Part shown: piece by piece, positions 54,381 through 64,000 of the stretch
Position numbering within the stretch: the stretch's first letter is position 1
Layout of the letters: the number at the start of each line of letters is the position of its first letter
Source: Cellvibrio sp. 79
Lineage (GTDB): Bacteria; Pseudomonadota; Gammaproteobacteria; Pseudomonadales; Cellvibrionaceae
Reading direction: 5' to 3'
Length of the DNA: 64,000 nt
Assembly (NCBI GenBank): GCA_003056245.1
Contig: MVDH01000004.1
Location: 186,001 to 250,000, forward strand
Made by a program: the position numbers and the translations under genes
The notes under the pieces: generated by a model
The model's database searches: none
Told to the model about the DNA's origin: nothing
The model's input: only the letters and a program-made list of their open reading frames with translations

Positions 54381-56660
54381 ATGAGCAACGCTGCCCACCA
54401 ACTGGATTTAGCTATTGAAGGCATGACCTGCGCATCTTGTGTTGCCCATGTGGAACGCGTGCTGGCCAAGGTGGATGGAGTGCAAGCCGTGAGCGTTAAC
54501 CTTGCAACAGAACGCGCGCATTTGCGCTTGTCCCAACCAGTTACTCCTGAAGCGTTGATTCAGAAAGTTGAACGCGCCGGTTACGGTGCTCACTTGGTGG
54601 AAAATACTGAGCAACCCGAAACCGCTGCCAAACGGGAACAGGAACGGATCGCGCTCGCGCAGCAATTCAAATGGAGCCTGGTTGCAACCCTGCCGGTTTT
54701 TATCCTGGAGATGGGGTCACACATCATCCCCGCGTTTCATCATTGGATGATGGCAAACCTGGGTACCTGGAACTGGATAATCCAGGCAGTGCTTACCACG
54801 GTGGTAATGTTTGGTCCCGGACGGATTTTCTATCTGAAAGGTTTGCCTGCCCTCGCCCGCCTGACACCGGATATGAATTCGCTGGTTGCCCTGGGCAGCC
54901 TGTCGGCATGGGCTTATTCATTAGTGGCGACTTTTGCGCCCGAATTACTTCCCCAAGGCACAGTCAACGTTTATTACGAAGCGGCAGCAGTTATCGTCAC
55001 ATTGATATTGCTTGGCCGTTTGATGGAGGCCAATGCCCGTGGCCGCACCAGCGATGCGATTGGGCAGTTGGTAAAACTCCAGCCACAAACAGCAACCCGC
55101 CTGCACAACGGCCAAACCGAAATAATTGATATCGCTGCAATCCAGCCGAACGATTTGCTATTGGTCCGTCCCGGTGAACGAATTCCAGTGGATGGTGAGA
55201 TTATTGAAGGCAGTTCGTTTGTCGATGAATCGATGATGACCGGCGAACCGATTCCCGTTAGTAAATCCCCCGGCGCCGAATTAATGGGTGGCACGATCAA
55301 CACCAACGGTTCCCTGACTTACAAAGTCACCAAAACCGGCAAAGATACGATGCTGGCGCGCATTATTGAATTGGTCGAAGCCGCACAAGGGGAAAAGTTA
55401 CCCATACAAGCGTTAGTTGACCAGGTGACGCGCTGGTTTGTACCAGTAGTAATATTGATTGCACTGATAACATTTGGCGTCTGGTTGGTATTTGGCCCCG
55501 AACCCGCATTAAGTTTTGCCCTAGTCAATGCCGTGGCGGTATTAATTATCGCTTGCCCCTGTGCGATGGGTTTGGCAACACCAACTTCAATCATGGTTGG
55601 CACTGGTCGCGCGGCGACGATGGGATTATTATTTCGCCGCGGCAGTGCGCTGCAAAGTCTTGCGGAAATAAAAACCATCGCATTCGATAAAACCGGCACT
55701 CTCACGTTGGGAAAACCACAGCTGACAGATTTTGAAATTGCTGCCGGTTTTGACAAAAATAATTTATTGTCATTAGCAGTGGCCGCTGAACAACATTCTG
55801 AACATCCCATCGCCCAGGGATTAATTGATGCAGCAACAGCAGCCAATGTAAATGCCGCGCTACTGGAATCCTTTGAAGCCATTCCCGGCTATGGTTTACG
55901 TGCACACATTTCCGGGCAAACTGTTTTAATCGGCGCTGATCGATTATTCAAACAACAAAATATTGATCTAGCTATTTTTACTAACAGCGCAACAACACTC
56001 GCAAGCGAAGGTAAAACGCCCATCTACATGGCGGTTGATAATAAAATCGCGGCGGTAATGGCATTGGCCGATACCATAAAACCCGGCACGCTCCCCGCAT
56101 TAAATGCGTTGCACGGTTTGGGTTTTAAAATCGCCATGATCACCGGTGATAACCAACACACTGCTAATGCAATTGCAAAAAAACTGGGCATTGATGAAGT
56201 TATTGCGGAAGTGTTGCCAGACCAAAAAGTTGCAGCACTGAAAAAATTGCGCGAAGAGCACGGTGCTATCGCTTATGTAGGCGATGGAATTAATGATGCG
56301 CCTGCACTGGCGGAAGCGGATTTAGGATTGGCAATTGGAACCGGTACTGACATCGCGATTGAAAGTGCGGACCTGGTGTTAGTGAGCGGTGATTTGCAAG
56401 GTGTTCCCAAAAGTATTGCGCTCGCACGTGCAACCATGCGCAATATCAAACAAAATTTATTTTGGGCATTCGCGTACAATGCAGCATTAATTCCATTAGC
56501 CGCTGGCCTCGCCTATCCTTTTTCGGGTGTGTTGTTGTCGCCGATGTTGGCCGCAGGTGCGATGGCATTATCCAGTGTATTTGTAGTTACTAACACATTG
56601 CGTTTACGCCGTTGGCAAGATTCCAAAAATCATCGGCAGGATTTTAACGAGGCGCAATAA
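54381..56660 (+). CDS. copA: Cu(I)-exporting P1B-type ATPase
   Basis: CopA pumps Cu(I) from the cytoplasm. The 759-residue protein has one N-terminal HMA domain (MTCASC at 15-20), eight membrane helices, the ion site [13 protein letters not shown], the phosphorylation motif DKTGT and the hinge [10 protein letters not shown]. The ATG at 54381 has AGGAG at ideal spacing; upstream in-frame codons overlap copZ and are rejected. It is in one operon with copZ and cueR. Confidence 0.95.
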   Translation: MSNAAHQLDLAIEGMTCASCVAHVERVLAKVDGVQAVSVNLATERAHLRLSQPVTPEALIQKVERAGYGAHLVENTEQPETAAKREQERIALAQQFKWSLVATLPVFILEMGSHIIPAFHHWMMANLGTWNWIIQAVLTTVVMFGPGRIFYLKGLPALARLTPDMNSLVALGSLSAWAYSLVATFAPELLPQGTVNVYYEAAAVIVTLILLGRLMEANARGRTSDAIGQLVKLQPQTATRLHNGQTEIIDIAAIQPNDLLLVRPGERIPVDGEIIEGSSFVDESMMTGEPIPVSKSPGAELMGGTINTNGSLTYKVTKTGKDTMLARIIELVEAAQGEKLPIQALVDQVTRWFVPVVILIALITFGVWLVFGPEPALSFALVNAVAVLIIACPCAMGLATPTSIMVGTGRAATMGLLFRRGSALQSLAEIKTIAFDKTGTLTLGKPQLTDFEIAAGFDKNNLLSLAVAAEQHSEHPIAQGLIDAATAANVNAALLESFEAIPGYGLRAHISGQTVLIGADRLFKQQNIDLAIFTNSATTLASEGKTPIYMAVDNKIAAVMALADTIKPGTLPALNALHGLGFKIAMITGDNQHTANAIAKKLGIDEVIAEVLPDQKVAALKKLREEHGAIAYVGDGINDAPALAEADLGLAIGTGTDIAIESADLVLVSGDLQGVPKSIALARATMRNIKQNLFWAFAYNAALIPLAAGLAYPFSGVLLSPMLAAGAMALSSVFVVTNTLRLRRWQDSKNHRQDFNEAQ

Positions 56661-56670
56661 GAGCAACGTG

Positions 56671-57156
56671 ATGAAAAGTGATATGAATAGTCGTGTATCA
56701 AAACCGAAAGCGCCACTGGAATTAGCTGATGCCCATGCCAAAGGTTTGCACAGCATTGGCGAAGCTGCAAAATTAACCGGCCTTACCGCTAAAATGATTC
56801 GCCATTACGAGTCACTTGGATTGGTAACCCCCACTGATCGCACCTTTGCAAATTATCGCGTATACCAAACACGCGATATCCATTTGCTACGCTTCATAAA
56901 AAGCGCACGCGATTTGGGTTTTTCCATGAAACAGATAGCAATACTCGCCAGTCTTTGGCAAGATTCAGCACGCAGCAGCGCTGAAGTAAAAAAATTAGCG
57001 CTGGAGCATATCCAGGAAATGGATGAACGTATTCATTCATTGCAACAAATGCGCAAAGCACTGAGTGATTTAGCGGGCCGTTGCCACGGCGATGAGCGCC
57101 CGGACTGTCCGATCCTTGATGCCATTGCCTGCAACAGTTGCCACAACACTGATTAA
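56671..57156 (+). CDS. cueR: CueR-type MerR copper regulator
   Basis: The 161-residue protein has a MerR helix-turn-helix (HSIGEAAKLTGLTAKMIRHYE) preceded by an unusually long polar extension of about 24 residues, a long dimerisation helix and the metal loop CHGDERPDC, whose two cysteines have the CueR spacing for Cu(I). It activates the MerR-type promoter at 54099-54129. A CNSC pair near the end adds two more cysteines. The ATG at 56671 or a GTG at 56668 may be the start. Confidence 0.93.
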   Translation: MKSDMNSRVSKPKAPLELADAHAKGLHSIGEAAKLTGLTAKMIRHYESLGLVTPTDRTFANYRVYQTRDIHLLRFIKSARDLGFSMKQIAILASLWQDSARSSAEVKKLALEHIQEMDERIHSLQQMRKALSDLAGRCHGDERPDCPILDAIACNSCHNTD

Positions 57157-57165
57157 CTTTTAAAT

Positions 57166-57576
57166 ATGAATGCACGCAAATCTGTACATATGTTAGTAAT
57201 TGCCCTGTGCTTGTGGCTGCCGCTGCAAGCAATTGCCGGGCAATGGCAGCATTGCGCGCAAATGCAATCACTTCTCAGCAATCTCGATCAAAACAATAAT
57301 CAATCCATTGAGCAGGAAATTCCGCCCTGCCATCAAATTGCCGATACAACAATTCAAACAAGTGCCGACCAACCTCAACAAGATTTGCAAGACAGTGACA
57401 TAAAATCCTGCAAGCATTGCCAGTTTGTTTGTCATTGGCATTGCGTATTATTAAAAGGCGATCTGGTTTCCGGTCTTATCGATTTAACACCCTATTACAT
57501 TCCCTTTAAAAACCCTTCCCCTGCCCAGCCTTTGTTGTCACAACCACAAAAACCGCCGCAAGCTTTCGCTGCATAA
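57166..57576 (+). CDS. Cys/His-rich periplasmic protein of the copper operon
   Basis: The 136-residue product has a signal peptide (cut near AIAGQW, residue 25-26) and a short mature part with a striking cluster CKHCQFVCHWHC. Five of these twelve residues are Cys or His pairs able to bind copper. The position after cueR, the secretion signal and the cluster suggest periplasmic copper sequestration. It shares the layout of DUF2946/CopL-like proteins, but I cannot confirm a family. A gap of 9 bp to cueR puts it in the operon. Confidence 0.7.
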   Translation: MNARKSVHMLVIALCLWLPLQAIAGQWQHCAQMQSLLSNLDQNNNQSIEQEIPPCHQIADTTIQTSADQPQQDLQDSDIKSCKHCQFVCHWHCVLLKGDLVSGLIDLTPYYIPFKNPSPAQPLLSQPQKPPQAFAA

Positions 57577-57657
57577 CCATTCTATATTTAAGTTTTTAAA
57601 ATACTTTCCGTTTATGTGTTTCAACTGCGAAAACACAAATAAAACAAGGCTTTTATT

Positions 57658-59202
57658 ATGAGCAACTTCCGAACATGGGGAAGGCTGGCGTGCGTATTGA
57701 TTGCAAGTACGTTGCTGGGCGCATGCGCCGTTACGCCTTCCAATACGCCAATAACCAACATTGAACAACAACTCGGCAAACAGTTTCCATCGATAAAAAT
57801 TCCGGAAAATTCACTGGGAAAATCCACTGCAACAATTACCACCGATGAAGCACTAACGTTGCCACAAACGCTACACATTCTGTTATCCCACTCACCGCAA
57901 GTGCGTATAGAGTTGGCACAATTGGGTGTTGCTGATGCGGCGGCATTACAAGCGGAATTGATTGAAAACCCGCATATCAGCATTGGCGCGCTAAAACCGG
58001 AAAATGGCGGACGCTGGCAGTTGGACACTTCACTCAGCCAGCCACTGCTCGCGTTATTCACACGCCCATTGCGACGCGAACTCGCTCAGGAAAGCTTGCT
58101 GGAAGCACAATTGCGCTTGCAATCCAAACTGCAACAATTAATTGCGCAAACCAGTGAGCACTATTTTTCCGCCGTCGCGGCCATGCAACATTGCTACGTG
58201 CAAAATAAAATGCTGGAAGCCACCACTGCGCGGCAACAGCTGGCATTGAGTTTATATCGCGCCGGGAATATGTCGGAGAATAATTTTTTATCCTACGACA
58301 ATGAATTGCGCCGCGCGCAACAACAAATGGAAAAGCGCCAAACCACCGCGTATGAAAAACGCCTGGAGTTGTTGAATTTAATTGGATTACCCTCAACCGA
58401 AAACATTGAATTTGCGTCGCAGTTGCCATTACTTCCCAAAGAAAAATTTAACCACCGGCAATTGTTAGCTCAGGCAAAAGCACATCGTACCGATATTAAA
58501 ATTGCACAACAGCAATTGGCCATCGTGGAAAAGCGCCAGCAATTGGTTAAGCAACAAAATGGTTGGCGCGATATCACCTTGGGTATTAATGCCGAGCGCG
58601 AATTTGATGGTGCGAATAATATCGGTCCCGAATTGGAATTTGCTCTCCCCCTTTTCAATCGCGGGCAAGGCAAGTTGGCGGAAATCACTGCAAACAAATC
58701 CGTACTGGATGCACGCTTGCAACAATTTGAGCTGGATGCTGACAAATCCATTGCTGTAGCACTGAACCTTATGGATTCTGCACGCACGCAAATTAAAATC
58801 CTGGAACCTGCGTTATCTGTTGCTGAGAAGCGAGTGGAACTGTCCAATCGCGAAGTCAATTTTATGTTGGGTAATCCCTTTGAATTGCTCGCCATCAAAC
58901 GCCAGCAAATCCAACTCGCCCATGAGTTCACCGATGCATTAAAAAATTATTGGCAAGCACGCACACAACTGGAATTGGCAATTGGCCAGGCACTTCCGTC
59001 AAACAATGACGAAGCGGCAGATCCGCACAGTGATCATTCCACAATGGACCACTCAAAAATGGACCACTCAAAAATGGATCATTCGCAGATGGATCACTCA
59101 GCTATGAATCATCCAACGATGAATCATAAAGATCATTCATCGGAAGAAAAAAACGATTCCACCCACGACCATGGCAAACACCAGGAGCATCATCATGATT
59201 AA
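57658..59202 (+). CDS. TolC-family outer membrane lipoprotein with Met/His-rich tail (CusC-like)
   Basis: The 514-residue protein has a lipobox (LLGAC, Cys near 22) and two TolC-type repeats of long helices (LQTLHILLSHSPQVRIELAQ; ELEFALPLFNRGQGKLAEI). Outer membrane efflux proteins of this kind form tunnels for metal or drug pumps. The C-terminal 55 residues are a repeat of Met-Asp-His-Ser units (see the repeat entry), which is unusual for the family and fits copper binding. No RND pump or membrane fusion gene is adjacent. The stop overlaps the start of the multicopper oxidase gene. Confidence 0.85.
   Translation: MSNFRTWGRLACVLIASTLLGACAVTPSNTPITNIEQQLGKQFPSIKIPENSLGKSTATITTDEALTLPQTLHILLSHSPQVRIELAQLGVADAAALQAELIENPHISIGALKPENGGRWQLDTSLSQPLLALFTRPLRRELAQESLLEAQLRLQSKLQQLIAQTSEHYFSAVAAMQHCYVQNKMLEATTARQQLALSLYRAGNMSENNFLSYDNELRRAQQQMEKRQTTAYEKRLELLNLIGLPSTENIEFASQLPLLPKEKFNHRQLLAQAKAHRTDIKIAQQQLAIVEKRQQLVKQQNGWRDITLGINAEREFDGANNIGPELEFALPLFNRGQGKLAEITANKSVLDARLQQFELDADKSIAVALNLMDSARTQIKILEPALSVAEKRVELSNREVNFMLGNPFELLAIKRQQIQLAHEFTDALKNYWQARTQLELAIGQALPSNNDEAADPHSDHSTMDHSKMDHSKMDHSQMDHSAMNHPTMNHKDHSSEEKNDSTHDHGKHQEHHHD
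59032..59121 (+). repeat. 15-bp tandem repeat coding for Met/His-rich units
   Basis: Six copies of a 15-bp unit, coding for (Asp/Asn)-His-Ser-x-Met, lie within the end of the TolC-like gene; copies two and three are identical. The translated tail supplies alternating Met and His ligands like those of copper-trafficking proteins. Confidence 0.85.
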
Positions 59203-60550
59203 TCGTCGCAATTTATTGGTGGGCAGTGCGGTTGGTTTGGTCGCGGCCAGTTTGCCATTACGTGCGCAACATGATCACGGTTCACATCACGCGCAAGCTT
59301 CAGGTTCCGATCATTCTCGCCACCAACAAGCCACAAAAAAAGTGGTTAAAACCACAAAAAATATTCCCGCCGTTAGCACCGCAAAACCCGTGCGCACGGA
59401 GCAAGGTTATTTACCGGTTATTACGCCCAATGGGCGAACACTGTCCTATCGTTTAAATGATGGTGTAAAAGAATTTCATTTAATTGCGGAAGAAATCGAA
59501 CATGAATTTGCTTCAGGTACAACAATAAAAGCCTGGGGTTATAACGGCACTACACCGGGGCCAACAATTGAAGCAGTTGAAGGTGATCGTGTGCGCATTT
59601 ATGTCACCAATAAATTACCCGAACATACCAGCATTCACTGGCACGGAATTTTATTGCCCTGGGGAATGGATGGCGTAACCGGTTTGACGCAACCCCCCAT
59701 AAAACCCGGTGAAACTTTTGTGTATGAATTTACGTTGCAGCAACATGGTACTCACATGTATCACCCGCATGCGGATGAAATGGTGCAAATGGCGATGGGC
59801 ATGATGGGCATGTTTATTATCCATCCCAAAGAACCGGTGACGCCGGCGATTGATCGCGACTATGCAGTGCTGCTGCACAACTGGGCCGTGCATCCGGGAA
59901 CCTATCGGCCTGATCCCAGTGTGATGACAGAATTTGATTTGTGGACGATGAACAGCAAAGTATTTCCGGCGATTGAATCCATGGTTGCCCAAACCGGTGA
60001 GCGCGTGCGTATTCGTATTGGCAATTTATCGATGTGGAATCACCCGATGCATTTGCATGGCGTGCAATTTGAAGTCACCGGTTCCGATGGTGGCCGCTGG
60101 CCGCAAAACCAATGGCGCAAAGAAGTCACCGAAATTGTGGGCGTTGGCCAAACACGCGATATTGAATTTGTGGCGGTTCCCGGCGATTGGGTTTTCCATT
60201 GCCACATGAGCCACCACACCATGAATGCGATGGGTCACGGTGTGCCCAATATGCTCGGCGTAAAACAACCGGAAGCGCACATTAATAAAGTCCTGCCGAA
60301 TTACATGGCGATGGGCGAAAGCGGCATGGCTGAACATCAGGAGCATACCGATATGGGGCATATGCCCAGCCCGGAAAATACCTTGCCGATGATGATGGGC
60401 GAAGGCCGTTACGGAAAACTGGAAATGGGCGGGATGTTTTCCATGATTCGCGTGCGCGATCAATTGGGTGCACAGGCGGATCTTTATGCCGCGCCCGAGG
60501 GGACACAAGCCAGAAAAGTCAGTGAAATCCCCAGCGGAATTCCTGTTTAA
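59195..60550 (+). CDS. Multicopper oxidase, Tat-exported (copper oxidase)
   Basis: Multicopper oxidases of copper operons oxidise Cu(I) to the less toxic Cu(II). The 451-residue protein has a Tat-type signal (INRRNLLVG) and a His-rich N-terminus (HDHGSHH). The cupredoxin copper motifs are visible: HWHGI, HMYHPH, HPMHLHG and HCHMSHHTMNAMG. The ATG at 59195 has CAGGAG upstream and overlaps the previous stop. A Met-rich segment (MGHMPSPENTLPMMMGEG) near the end is typical of CueO-like copper oxidases. Confidence 0.9.
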   Translation: MINRRNLLVGSAVGLVAASLPLRAQHDHGSHHAQASGSDHSRHQQATKKVVKTTKNIPAVSTAKPVRTEQGYLPVITPNGRTLSYRLNDGVKEFHLIAEEIEHEFASGTTIKAWGYNGTTPGPTIEAVEGDRVRIYVTNKLPEHTSIHWHGILLPWGMDGVTGLTQPPIKPGETFVYEFTLQQHGTHMYHPHADEMVQMAMGMMGMFIIHPKEPVTPAIDRDYAVLLHNWAVHPGTYRPDPSVMTEFDLWTMNSKVFPAIESMVAQTGERVRIRIGNLSMWNHPMHLHGVQFEVTGSDGGRWPQNQWRKEVTEIVGVGQTRDIEFVAVPGDWVFHCHMSHHTMNAMGHGVPNMLGVKQPEAHINKVLPNYMAMGESGMAEHQEHTDMGHMPSPENTLPMMMGEGRYGKLEMGGMFSMIRVRDQLGAQADLYAAPEGTQARKVSEIPSGIPV

Positions 60551-60700
60551 CTAACATCGGACAAGGATTGTCCATTGCAAGTGTTAATAAATGTTCAGCA
60601 GCGTCAATCCTGACGCTGAAATATCGTACTTAACCTATAATTCGCTGCGACCATAAGTAGGCATTGCGCCGCTAATAATCATAATCGTTGTGAGCAGACC

Positions 60701-63700
60701 ATGACCCCAGACTCTTTACGTCCCAACCTTTCCCGTTTTGCACTTTCCCCTCTTGTCGTTGCGTTTTTATTTCTGGGCGCTTGTGGAGAAAAAACTGCAC
60801 CGGCTCCTGAAGCATCCATTGCAACCAGCATCAGCTCATCGTCGAGCAGTGTTGCCATTGAAATTACGCGCATCACGCCAGAGCAAGCAAAAGCGGATGC
60901 ACAAGCGATTGAGCAACAAGTTCCCATCACAGCTGCTGAAGGTCTGAAAACCGAATTATGGGCATCGGAAAAAATGCTGGGCGATACCGTCGCAATTCAT
61001 GTCGATGATAAAGGTCGTGTATGGGCTGGCATTACCCAGCGCAGTAACAATTCCGAGTTTGATATTCGCGGCGTTCCCGAATGGGAAGATGCGTCGATGA
61101 CTTTTTCAACCATTGAAGACCGCCGCAAATTTTTGCACACCGAATTAGCGCCGGAAAAAAGTACGCAAAATGAAAAAATTCCCGATCGCAATAACGATGG
61201 CAGTCACGATTGGCGCGATCTTGCGTTAATGACCGAAAAAGTAATCCGCCTTGAAGATACACAAGGTTCTGGTAAAGCAGATCTCGCACAAACTGCGATT
61301 AATGATTTCCACACTGAAGTAACCGATGTTATCGGCGGATTGTTTTACCACGATTTACTCGATGAATTATTTATCAATATCGCCCCGGATTTCTGGCGAT
61401 TAAAAGATACCAACGGCGATGGTTATTTTGACTCGCAAACATCGCTCGCACACGGTTTTGGTGTGCATATTGGATTCAGTGGTCACGGCCTTTCCGGTGC
61501 AACACTCGGGCCGGATGGCATGCTCTATTACAGCATGGGTGATATCGGTACCAGCGTTACCGATCAATACGGCACCAAGTGGCATTATCCCAACCAAGGC
61601 GTGATTGTGCGCAGCGAAATTGACGGCACCAATTTTGAAGTGTTTGCCGCAGGCCTGCGTAATATTTATGAATTTGCATTCGACAAATACGGCAACTTTA
61701 TCAGCGTGGATAATGACGGCGATCACGTCGGCGAATACGAACGCGTGGTGCATTTAATTGAAGGTTCCGACACCGGCTGGCGAACCAACTGGCAATTGGG
61801 AAAATACAAAGATCCCAAAAATAACAGCTACAAAATCTGGATGGACGAAGATTATTACAAGCCGCGCTTTAAAGACCAGGCCGCACACGTATTACCACCG
61901 GTTGCACCTTATCATGCAGGTCCAACGGGAATGACCTATCAGCCTGGCACAGGCTTGAGTGATAAATGGAAAGACCATTTCTTCGTCGTGGAATTTGTTG
62001 GCTCCGCAACGCGAGCCGGCATTAATGCATTTACGTTAAAACCCAAAGGCGCATCGTTTGAATTGGCCAGCGATGAAAATATGATGCGCGGCGTACTCGC
62101 TACCGGTTTGGATTTTGGCCCGGATGGTGCACTGTATTTCAGTGACTGGATTGAAGGCTGGGGCTTAAAACAAAAAGGTCGCGTATGGAAAATGGATACC
62201 GCTAACGGTAGCAATCCCGAACGCGACGAAACCAAAAAATTACTCGGCGAAGATTTACGCGCGCTAACAACGGAACAATTAGTTGCACTGTTAAACCACG
62301 CCGATATGCGTGTACGCCAGAAAGCGCAATTTGTGCTGGCAGAACAGCATCAGGTTAAAACGCTCCAGGAAGTTGCGGTTACCTCACTGCACCAATTAGC
62401 GCGTATCCATGCGATTTGGGGCTTGGGGCAAATCCTCCGCAAGAATCCTGCGGGAAATGCAGTGCTCGTTAATTTGTTGCAAGACAGCGATGCAGAAATT
62501 CGCACGCAAGCCGCCAAAGTATTGGGCGATGCAAAAATGAAAGCGGGTGTTGAACAACTGATTGGTTTATTGGCTGATAAAAATCCACGTGTACAACTTT
62601 ATGCTACGCAAGCGTTAGGGCGAATGGGCGCGAAAGAAGCCACGCAACCAATTATAAAAATGCTGGAAGCTAATCAGGATCAAGACGTTTATTTACGTCA
62701 AGCCGGCGCAATCGCATTGGCGCGTATTGGCGATCAAAAAGCATTGGGTGACCTTTCTACTCATTCATCGGAAGCTGTGCGTATTGCCGCTGTTGTTGCA
62801 CTTAAAAAATTAACCAGTCCGTTGCTCGCAAAATTCCTGAATGATAAGAGCGAATACGTTGTCACTAACGCAGCGCGCTCCATTAGTGATGATGAGTTGG
62901 TAAAAGATGCCCTGCCCGCGCTCGCAGCGCTGCTGGACAAACTAGTATTCACTAACGAAGCATTGTTGCGCCGCGCGATTGACGCCAACGTATACGCAGA
63001 GGACAGCGAAGAAAATGCAATGCGATTAATTCGCTTCGCCCAGCAAACCAAAATTTCTGGAAAGTTGCGTGCAGAAGCAATTCAAGCTGTTTCGGTATGG
63101 GCAGACGGTTCTGTTTATGATCGCGTAAGCGGCGTCTATCGCGGCCCGCTTTCCCATCCACAAGCAGAAGCAGTTAGCGCATTAAAAACCGGTTACAAAC
63201 AATTATTGGGTGATGGTAGTAGCGATGTGCGCAAAGCAACCATCGCTGCATTGGCTGAATTGAACCTGCAAGATGCAAACCCGCAATTAATTTCAATGCT
63301 TAGCGCCGATAAAGACGCGAATGTGCGTATTGCAGCCCTGCATGCACTGAAAAAATTCAATCATACAAAAATTGGCGACCTGGTATTTACCGCGCTCAAA
63401 GACAAAGAACAATCTGTGCGCATGGCGGGCCTGGCGTTGGTGCCTGAATTAAATATGCCGGTGGCGCAAGTAGTGGAAATGCACAGTTTGCTAATCAAGA
63501 ACGGCACCGCGTTTGAACAACAAGCCGCGCTACTCTCGCTCGCTAATGTAAAAGCACCGGAAGCGGAAGCTGTATTCCGCGAGCAAATGACGCAACTGAT
63601 TGATGGGAACATTGCTCCGCAAGTACAACTTGAATTAATCACTGCTGCCGAACAAATTGGCTCGCCAGAGTTAAAACAATTGCTCGCGGATTATGAAAGT

Positions 63701-64000
63701 AAGAAAGACAAAAATAATCCGCTCGATACTTATCGTGAAGCAGTTTACGGCGGCGATGCGGAAAAAGGCGTTGCCCTCTTCCGCTACAGTAATTCAACCC
63801 AATGTGTCCGTTGCCATATGGTCGGTTCGCGCGGCAATAAAGTTGGTCCGGACTTAACTACTATCGCTACCCGCATTACGCCGGAACAAATGGTGGAAGC
63901 ACTGGTCGCACCTGCTGCGCGTATTGCTCCTGGTTTTGGCCGTGTAACAGTAGTACTGAAAAATGGCGAACGCATTGAAGGCTCGTTTGATGCGGAAACC
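60701..64000 (+). CDS. PVC-type HEAT-repeat / cytochrome c lipoprotein (partial)
   Basis: An open frame of 1100 codons starts at 60701 and runs off the right edge. The product has a lipobox (LFLGAC, Cys near 27), a Ser-rich linker, a beta-propeller region (about 85-520, membrane-bound dehydrogenase type with GVHIGFSGHGLSGATLGPDG), many HEAT repeats (about 525-1000, VRQKAQFVLAEQ, IRTQAAKVLGDA) and a C-terminal cytochrome c with CVRCH (Cys1035). This is the layout of the PVC-type heme-binding proteins best known from Planctomycetes and Verrucomicrobia. The substrate is unknown; sugar oxidation is a common guess. Confidence 0.88.
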   Translation, partial: MTPDSLRPNLSRFALSPLVVAFLFLGACGEKTAPAPEASIATSISSSSSSVAIEITRITPEQAKADAQAIEQQVPITAAEGLKTELWASEKMLGDTVAIHVDDKGRVWAGITQRSNNSEFDIRGVPEWEDASMTFSTIEDRRKFLHTELAPEKSTQNEKIPDRNNDGSHDWRDLALMTEKVIRLEDTQGSGKADLAQTAINDFHTEVTDVIGGLFYHDLLDELFINIAPDFWRLKDTNGDGYFDSQTSLAHGFGVHIGFSGHGLSGATLGPDGMLYYSMGDIGTSVTDQYGTKWHYPNQGVIVRSEIDGTNFEVFAAGLRNIYEFAFDKYGNFISVDNDGDHVGEYERVVHLIEGSDTGWRTNWQLGKYKDPKNNSYKIWMDEDYYKPRFKDQAAHVLPPVAPYHAGPTGMTYQPGTGLSDKWKDHFFVVEFVGSATRAGINAFTLKPKGASFELASDENMMRGVLATGLDFGPDGALYFSDWIEGWGLKQKGRVWKMDTANGSNPERDETKKLLGEDLRALTTEQLVALLNHADMRVRQKAQFVLAEQHQVKTLQEVAVTSLHQLARIHAIWGLGQILRKNPAGNAVLVNLLQDSDAEIRTQAAKVLGDAKMKAGVEQLIGLLADKNPRVQLYATQALGRMGAKEATQPIIKMLEANQDQDVYLRQAGAIALARIGDQKALGDLSTHSSEAVRIAAVVALKKLTSPLLAKFLNDKSEYVVTNAARSISDDELVKDALPALAALLDKLVFTNEALLRRAIDANVYAEDSEENAMRLIRFAQQTKISGKLRAEAIQAVSVWADGSVYDRVSGVYRGPLSHPQAEAVSALKTGYKQLLGDGSSDVRKATIAALAELNLQDANPQLISMLSADKDANVRIAALHALKKFNHTKIGDLVFTALKDKEQSVRMAGLALVPELNMPVAQVVEMHSLLIKNGTAFEQQAALLSLANVKAPEAEAVFREQMTQLIDGNIAPQVQLELITAAEQIGSPELKQLLADYESKKDKNNPLDTYREAVYGGDAEKGVALFRYSNSTQCVRCHMVGSRGNKVGPDLTTIATRITPEQMVEALVAPAARIAPGFGRVTVVLKNGERIEGSFDAET

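Noticed and set aside
60599-60618. Hairpin cagcgtca-atcc-tgacgctg after the multicopper oxidase gene, as terminator
   Set aside because: An 8-bp stem without a T-run on either strand; too weak to call.
1-64000. tRNA, rRNA, CRISPR array, integrase or intact insertion sequence
   Set aside because: None seen: no cloverleaf-like segments with CCA ends, no regularly spaced repeats, and no integrase or transposase gene of normal length.

Overview
The window comes from a Gram-negative gammaproteobacterium, most likely Cellvibrio or a close relative in the Cellvibrionaceae. This is inferred, not searched. The grounds are a lipoprotein GH3 exo-glucosidase with an accessory C-terminal domain, a stand-alone tryptophan halogenase, serine-rich lipoprotein linkers, a complete GlgB/GlgA/GlgC block with GH57, MalQ and GH15-like partners, and moderate GC with many Rho-independent terminators. 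No rRNA, tRNA, CRISPR array or intact insertion sequence was seen.

Layout. 0-9 kb: the end of a TPR-like gene, a pabB-dienelactone hydrolase pair, and a divergent four-gene envelope operon (lipoprotein, DUF4230, DUF2339, DUF3999). 9-13.4 kb: a secreted DUF1080 protein and a GH3 beta-glucosidase, separated by a REP-like repeat. 13.4-16.8 kb: an AT-rich accessory island, all on the minus strand. It holds decayed genes (LysR remnant, frameshifted gene, gene with an in-frame stop), attC-like sites, a DUF3077-like gene behind an elaborate RNA leader, and an AHH-nuclease toxin/immunity pair. 16.8-25 kb: a secreted protein of unknown function, a flavin-dependent tryptophan halogenase, and a copper-related group. 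The copper group is YcnI/DUF1775 plus a Ser-rich lipoprotein, facing an MbnP-MbnH-outer-membrane-protein operon. 24.8-26.4 kb: a CheC-like protein and a diguanylate cyclase. 26.7-33.8 kb: an M3 oligopeptidase lipoprotein followed by an oligopeptide ABC transporter with a fused double ATPase.

34-46.4 kb is a glycogen/alpha-glucan locus. glgB-glgA run leftward; glgC, a GH57 enzyme, malQ, a PilZ gene and a 1032-residue GH15/phosphorylase-kinase-alpha-like protein run rightward from a divergent control region that contains a perfect 22-bp palindrome. 46.5-50.3 kb couples a TrkH-type potassium channel to a KdpDE-like two-component system. 50.4-54 kb holds a beta-helix protein, a small membrane protein, a periplasmic cyclophilin with a sorting-signal-like tail and an HPP-family membrane protein. 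54.1-60.6 kb is a copper-resistance operon (CopZ, CopA ATPase, CueR, Cys/His-rich periplasmic protein, TolC-like lipoprotein with a Met/His tail, multicopper oxidase) behind a MerR-type promoter with a 19-bp spacer. The window ends inside a large PVC-type HEAT-repeat/cytochrome c lipoprotein.

Main themes are storage and breakdown of glucans, copper handling in two separate loci, peptide and potassium uptake, and one small horizontally acquired island. The points most worth a second look are the MbnP/MbnH group with YcnI, the DUF3077 leader in which the Shine-Dalgarno sequence is paired into a stem, and the orphan AHH toxin/immunity pair beside possible cassette remnants.
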